Shown here: positions 32,441 through 34,476 of the stretch, piece by piece
Layout: each line of letters begins with the position of its first letter
How positions within the stretch are numbered: position 1 is the first letter of the stretch
NCBI GenBank assembly: GCA_936940865.1
Contig: CAKZJB010000024.1
Coordinates: forward strand, 1 to 34,476
Source: an uncultured Asticcacaulis sp.
GTDB taxonomy: Bacteria; Pseudomonadota; Alphaproteobacteria; Caulobacterales; Caulobacteraceae
Length of the DNA stretch: 34,476 nt
Direction: 5' to 3'
Translations under genes and position numbers: made by a program
Notes under the pieces: model-generated
The model's database searches: none
What the model was told of the DNA's origin: nothing
What the model saw: the letters and a program-made list of their open reading frames with translations, nothing else

Positions 32441-33625
32441 GTGCAAAGATTTGATTGTGTGGTCCTCGGCGCCGGCGCCGCTGGCCTGATGTGCGCCATC
32501 GAGGCCGGGCGGCGCGGCCGCTCGGTGCTGGTGATCGACCACGCCGCCAAGCCTGCCGAGAAGATCCGCATCTCGGGCGGCGGCAAGTGCAACTTCACGC
32601 ACCTGAAGGCAACGCCGAAAAACTACATCTCGGAAAACCCGCACTTCTGCATCTCGGCGCTGAAGCGCTTCACGCCGTGGGATTTCCTCGACCGCGTCAT
32701 CCGGCGCGGCATTCCCTATTATGAAAAGAGCGAAGGCCAGCTGTTCTGCGAAACCTCGGCCATGGACATCATCAAGATGCTGCTCGACGATCTCAAGGCC
32801 GCTGGCGGACAGTTGCGGCTTTCGACCTCGGTCGGCGGGGTCGAGCGTACGGACGACGGCTTTGCGTTGCAGACTTCCGGCGGCCCGATCACCTGCGAAA
32901 AGCTGGTGGTGGCGACCGGCGGGCTGTCGATCCCGAAGATGGGCGCGACCGGCTTCGCCTACGATCTGGCGCGGCAGTTCGGGCACGGCATCGTGGAGAC
33001 CCGCCCTGCCCTCGTCCCGTTCACGCTTGGCCCCGACTGGCAGGAGGCGCTTTCGGGGCTTTCAGGCGTTTCGATCGAAGCAAGGGTTTCGGCCGGCAAG
33101 ACCGTTTTTTCCGACGGCTTTCTGTTTACGCATCGTGGCCTGTCGGGGCCCAGCATCCTGCAGATTTCGAGTTACTGGCGGCCCGGCCAGGCGGTGACCA
33201 TAGACCTTTGTCCGGGTGAGCGCGCCGAAGAATGGCTATTGAACCGCAAGCGATCTCGCGGCAGGCAGTCCCTGGTGACGGCCTTGTCCGACCTTTTGCC
33301 CAGAAGACTGGCCGAACGCTGGATCGGGATCGAAGGCTTGCAGGCCGAAAGTCATGTCGCCGACTTGCCCAATGCAAGCCTGGTGAAAATGGCGGCCGCG
33401 ATCAATCGCTGGAGCCTTACGCCGATGGGCACGGAAGGCTATCGCACGGCCGAGGTCACGGCGGGCGGCATCGATACCAGCGAACTGTCGTCGCAGACCC
33501 TGGAAAGCCGCCTGTGCCCGGGGCTTCATTTCATCGGCGAATGCGTCGACGTCACCGGCTGGCTGGGGGGGTATAACTTCCAGTGGGCATGGGCGTCGGG
33601 CTGGGCGGCGGGCCAGGCTGTTTAG
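32441..33625 (+). CDS. HI0933/YhiN-family flavoprotein
   Basis: The 394-residue FAD-dependent oxidoreductase has an N-terminal dinucleotide-binding VVLGAGAAGLMCAIEAGRRG, the family hallmark ISGGGKCNFTH, LVVATGGLSIPKMGATGFAY, and a C-terminal FAD-closing GECVDVTGWLGGYNFQWAWA. The family is conserved but its reaction is unknown. The start is GTG 32441 with CGGAG seven bases upstream; the frame is open further left but only through the SCP2 gene and its upstream gap. Its stop overlaps the stop of the convergent small membrane gene. Confidence 0.93.
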   Translation: MQRFDCVVLGAGAAGLMCAIEAGRRGRSVLVIDHAAKPAEKIRISGGGKCNFTHLKATPKNYISENPHFCISALKRFTPWDFLDRVIRRGIPYYEKSEGQLFCETSAMDIIKMLLDDLKAAGGQLRLSTSVGGVERTDDGFALQTSGGPITCEKLVVATGGLSIPKMGATGFAYDLARQFGHGIVETRPALVPFTLGPDWQEALSGLSGVSIEARVSAGKTVFSDGFLFTHRGLSGPSILQISSYWRPGQAVTIDLCPGERAEEWLLNRKRSRGRQSLVTALSDLLPRRLAERWIGIEGLQAESHVADLPNASLVKMAAAINRWSLTPMGTEGYRTAEVTAGGIDTSELSSQTLESRLCPGLHFIGECVDVTGWLGGYNFQWAWASGWAAGQAV

Positions 33626-33768
33626 CGCATGGTCGTGACGGCTAGCGCCGTCAGCATCATGGAGGTGCCGGCGACGCCGCCCCAAAGCGCGACCTGAACG
33701 GCCAGATTGAGGGCGGCCTTGCGTTTTTCGGCCTGGCCGGGTTTCGCGTAAGGGCGATAGCGGTACAT
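33622..33768 (-). CDS. Small one-TM membrane protein (48 residues) of the XRE operon
   Basis: The frame starts MYRYRPYAKPGQAEKRKAAL with a basic Tyr-rich N-terminus, followed by a hydrophobic Ala/Val/Leu/Gly segment (about 21-43) and a short end (TTMR). It begins on the base after the XRE stop (TGA then ATG), with GGAGGA five bases upstream, so co-translation is likely. Its last bases overlap the flavoprotein stop. It was found by reading the minus strand downstream of the regulator. I do not recognise a family; probably a membrane partner or effector of the operon. Confidence 0.65.
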   Translation of the reverse strand: MYRYRPYAKPGQAEKRKAALNLAVQVALWGGVAGTSMMLTALAVTTMR

Positions 33769-33972
33769 TCAGTCCTCCAGGTAGAAGAGGTCTTCGACCT
33801 TGGCTTCCAACACGCGCGCCAGTCTCAGGGCCAGAATTGTCGACGGCACGAAGATCGCGTTTTCGATGGTATTGATCGTCTTGCGCGAGACCTGCGCCCG
33901 CACGGCCAGGTCGGCCTGGGTCAGGCCGCGCGCCGTCCGGTAGTCCTTCAGACGGTTTTTGAGCGATTCCAA
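33769..33972 (-). CDS. XRE-family (Cro/CI-type HTH) transcriptional regulator
   Basis: The 67-residue protein is nearly all helix-turn-helix: LKNRLKDYRTARGLTQADLA, then VRAQVSRKTINTIENAIFVP and LALRLARVLEAKVEDLFYLE. This matches the short stand-alone XRE regulators that begin (M)KNRLKELRxxxGLTQ. The start is TTG 33972-33970 with CCGGAG upstream, giving the family's typical length; a longer frame from 34248 runs across the membrane gene. It follows the 2TM gene after two bases and precedes the 48-residue gene with none. It probably autoregulates through the palindrome at 34242-34279. Confidence 0.9.
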   Translation of the reverse strand: MESLKNRLKDYRTARGLTQADLAVRAQVSRKTINTIENAIFVPSTILALRLARVLEAKVEDLFYLED

Positions 33973-33974
33973 GC

Positions 33975-34229
33975 TCAGCTCCGGTACAGGAAGGCATAGG
34001 TCAGCGACGGCGCCGCGACGCCCAGGGCCAGCAGGAAGGGCGCGGCCGCGCGGATGTCGATTGGGACGAAGAAGCTTGTGGCATAAAGCCCGGTCACCGC
34101 CAGCAGCAGCGTCCAATACCCCGTCTGGAAGGCGCGCCTGGTATAGCTGAGAGCGTTGACGATCATAAGCCCGCGACGCAGCCCGGCTATCCCTTCGGCC
34201 TGTTTCAACAATGTGTCCGTATCGGTCAT
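33975..34229 (-). CDS. Two-TM membrane protein of the XRE operon (84 residues)
   Basis: First gene of the regulator operon. After a soluble N-terminus (MTDTDTLLKQAEGIAGLRRG) come two hydrophobic helices, about 37-54 (GYWTLLLAVTGLYATSFF) and 60-80 (AAAPFLLALGVAAPSLTYAF). ATG 34229 has GGGAGG upstream at ideal spacing. Two-TM proteins next to short XRE regulators are common and their roles are mostly unknown; it may sense a membrane signal or be the regulated effector. No specific family is recognised. Confidence 0.75.
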   Translation of the reverse strand: MTDTDTLLKQAEGIAGLRRGLMIVNALSYTRRAFQTGYWTLLLAVTGLYATSFFVPIDIRAAAPFLLALGVAAPSLTYAFLYRS

Positions 34230-34241
34230 GCAGACCTCCCT

Positions 34242-34279
34242 TTGTCACCTATGGGTTACATGTAACCTTTGGGTGACAA
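34242..34279 (-). promoter_or_regulatory. Nested palindromic operator over the XRE operon promoter
   Basis: A 38-bp dyad in which 16 of 19 pairs match, with the perfect core GGTTACATGTAACC (34254-34267). It resolves into two sites of equal design, TGTCACC-N4-GGTTACA (34243-34260) and TGTAACC-N4-GGTGACA (34261-34278). On the minus strand a perfect -35 box TTGACA lies at 34287-34282, and 17 bases on, TACATG (34264-34259) could be the -10, inside the dyad. A repressor bound here would block the promoter. It lies immediately upstream of the operon's ribosome site. Confidence 0.75.
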
Positions 34280-34296
34280 TGTGTCAAGCTACGAAA

Positions 34297-34326
34297 AAAG
34301 GCCTCCGGAGGCGTCCGAAGGCCTTT
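34297..34326 (-). terminator. Rho-independent terminator after the RTX-like gene
   Basis: AAAGGCCT (34297-34304) pairs with AGGCCTTT (34319-34326), and inside, CGGA/TCCG continue the stem around GGCG after one mismatch. On the minus strand the stem is followed by a T-rich run (TTTTTT then CGTAG). It lies 22 bases beyond the stop of the gene at the right edge and upstream of the XRE operon promoter. Confidence 0.85.
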
Positions 34327-34348
34327 GCTGCTATGCTTTGGGGGCACA

Positions 34349-34476
34349 CTATCCGAAGTGGATGTCCGATGCGGTAACCGTCGCCCCGCCATTGAAGGTC
34401 GCGATGGCAATGGCAGCGTCACCGCCTGCGCCGTCGTGATCCCAGTAGAGGGTGTGGGTCGCGGCATCCCAGACGA
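34349..34476 (-). CDS. C-terminus of an RTX/calcium-binding-type secreted protein (cut by window edge)
   Basis: The last 42 codons of a gene that enters from the right edge and ends with TAG 34351-34349. They read VWDAATHTLYWDHDGAGGDA, then AIAIATFNGGATVTASDIHF, then G. The pattern of a strand, L-Y-W/Y-D-x-D-G-x-G, then A-x-x-I-A-x-F, then T-x-x-D-(F/I) is the typical end of hemolysin-type (RTX) calcium-binding proteins exported by type I secretion, whose signal is C-terminal. The rest of the protein and its true function lie outside the window. Confidence 0.72.
   Translation of the reverse strand, partial: VWDAATHTLYWDHDGAGGDAAIAIATFNGGATVTASDIHFG

Overview
The window is a GC-rich, gene-dense piece of bacterial chromosome, most likely from an alphaproteobacterium. 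The main reason is the left third. Reading leftwards on the minus strand it carries rpoZ, a single bifunctional (p)ppGpp synthetase/hydrolase (Rsh), pyrE, pdxJ, acpS, lepB and the first codons of rnc, a classic alphaproteobacterial order. I cannot fix the genus from sequence alone; Caulobacterales or Micropepsales-like lineages would fit. No rRNA, tRNA, CRISPR array or complete insertion sequence was seen.

Layout. 1-8.8 kb: the rpoZ-rsh-pyrE-pdxJ-acpS-lepB-rnc cluster. It is interrupted between rsh and pyrE by two exported class C beta-lactamase-like serine hydrolases on the opposite strand, with foreign-looking codon use. 9-10.7 kb: leuA. 10.9-12.3 kb: an orphan SLATT-type 2TM membrane protein converging on a translationally coupled exported thermonuclease / small unknown protein pair. 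12.4-14.6 kb: an EamA transporter, folK and a NYN-domain putative nuclease. 15-17.5 kb: a TPR protein, a cupin, smpB and dapA. 17.7-20.2 kb: a soluble lytic transglycosylase. 20.3-22.8 kb: a three-gene FecCD-type ABC importer (cobalamin, iron-siderophore or heme). 23-25.7 kb: a coupled SAM methyltransferase / SpoU methyltransferase / SBF-like transporter operon. 25.7-26.3 kb: three tiny lipoprotein genes in tandem. 26.3-33.6 kb: GST, hrpB, an amino-acid permease, a metallo-beta-lactamase-fold hydrolase, an SCP2 protein and an HI0933-type flavoprotein. 33.6-34.3 kb: a compact XRE-regulator/small-membrane-protein operon behind an elaborate palindromic operator. At the right edge lies the C-terminus of an RTX-like protein.

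The genes are mostly housekeeping (ppGpp signalling, pyrimidine, PLP, leucine, lysine and folate synthesis, protein export, ribosome rescue, cell wall turnover). Many are packed with ATGA/GTGA/TTGA/TAATG stop-start overlaps that imply translational coupling.

The parts most worth a second look are: (i) a perfect 28-bp inverted repeat between lepB and rnc, which would form an RNase III-type substrate just upstream of the RNase III gene; (ii) two copies of a roughly 140-150 bp MITE-like element whose first base is the last base of the preceding gene's stop codon; (iii) the run of three shrinking lipoproteins, the last with a predicted mature peptide of four residues; (iv) the XRE/membrane mini-operon with four half-sites in nested dyad symmetry; (v) the orphan SLATT gene facing a nuclease pair.
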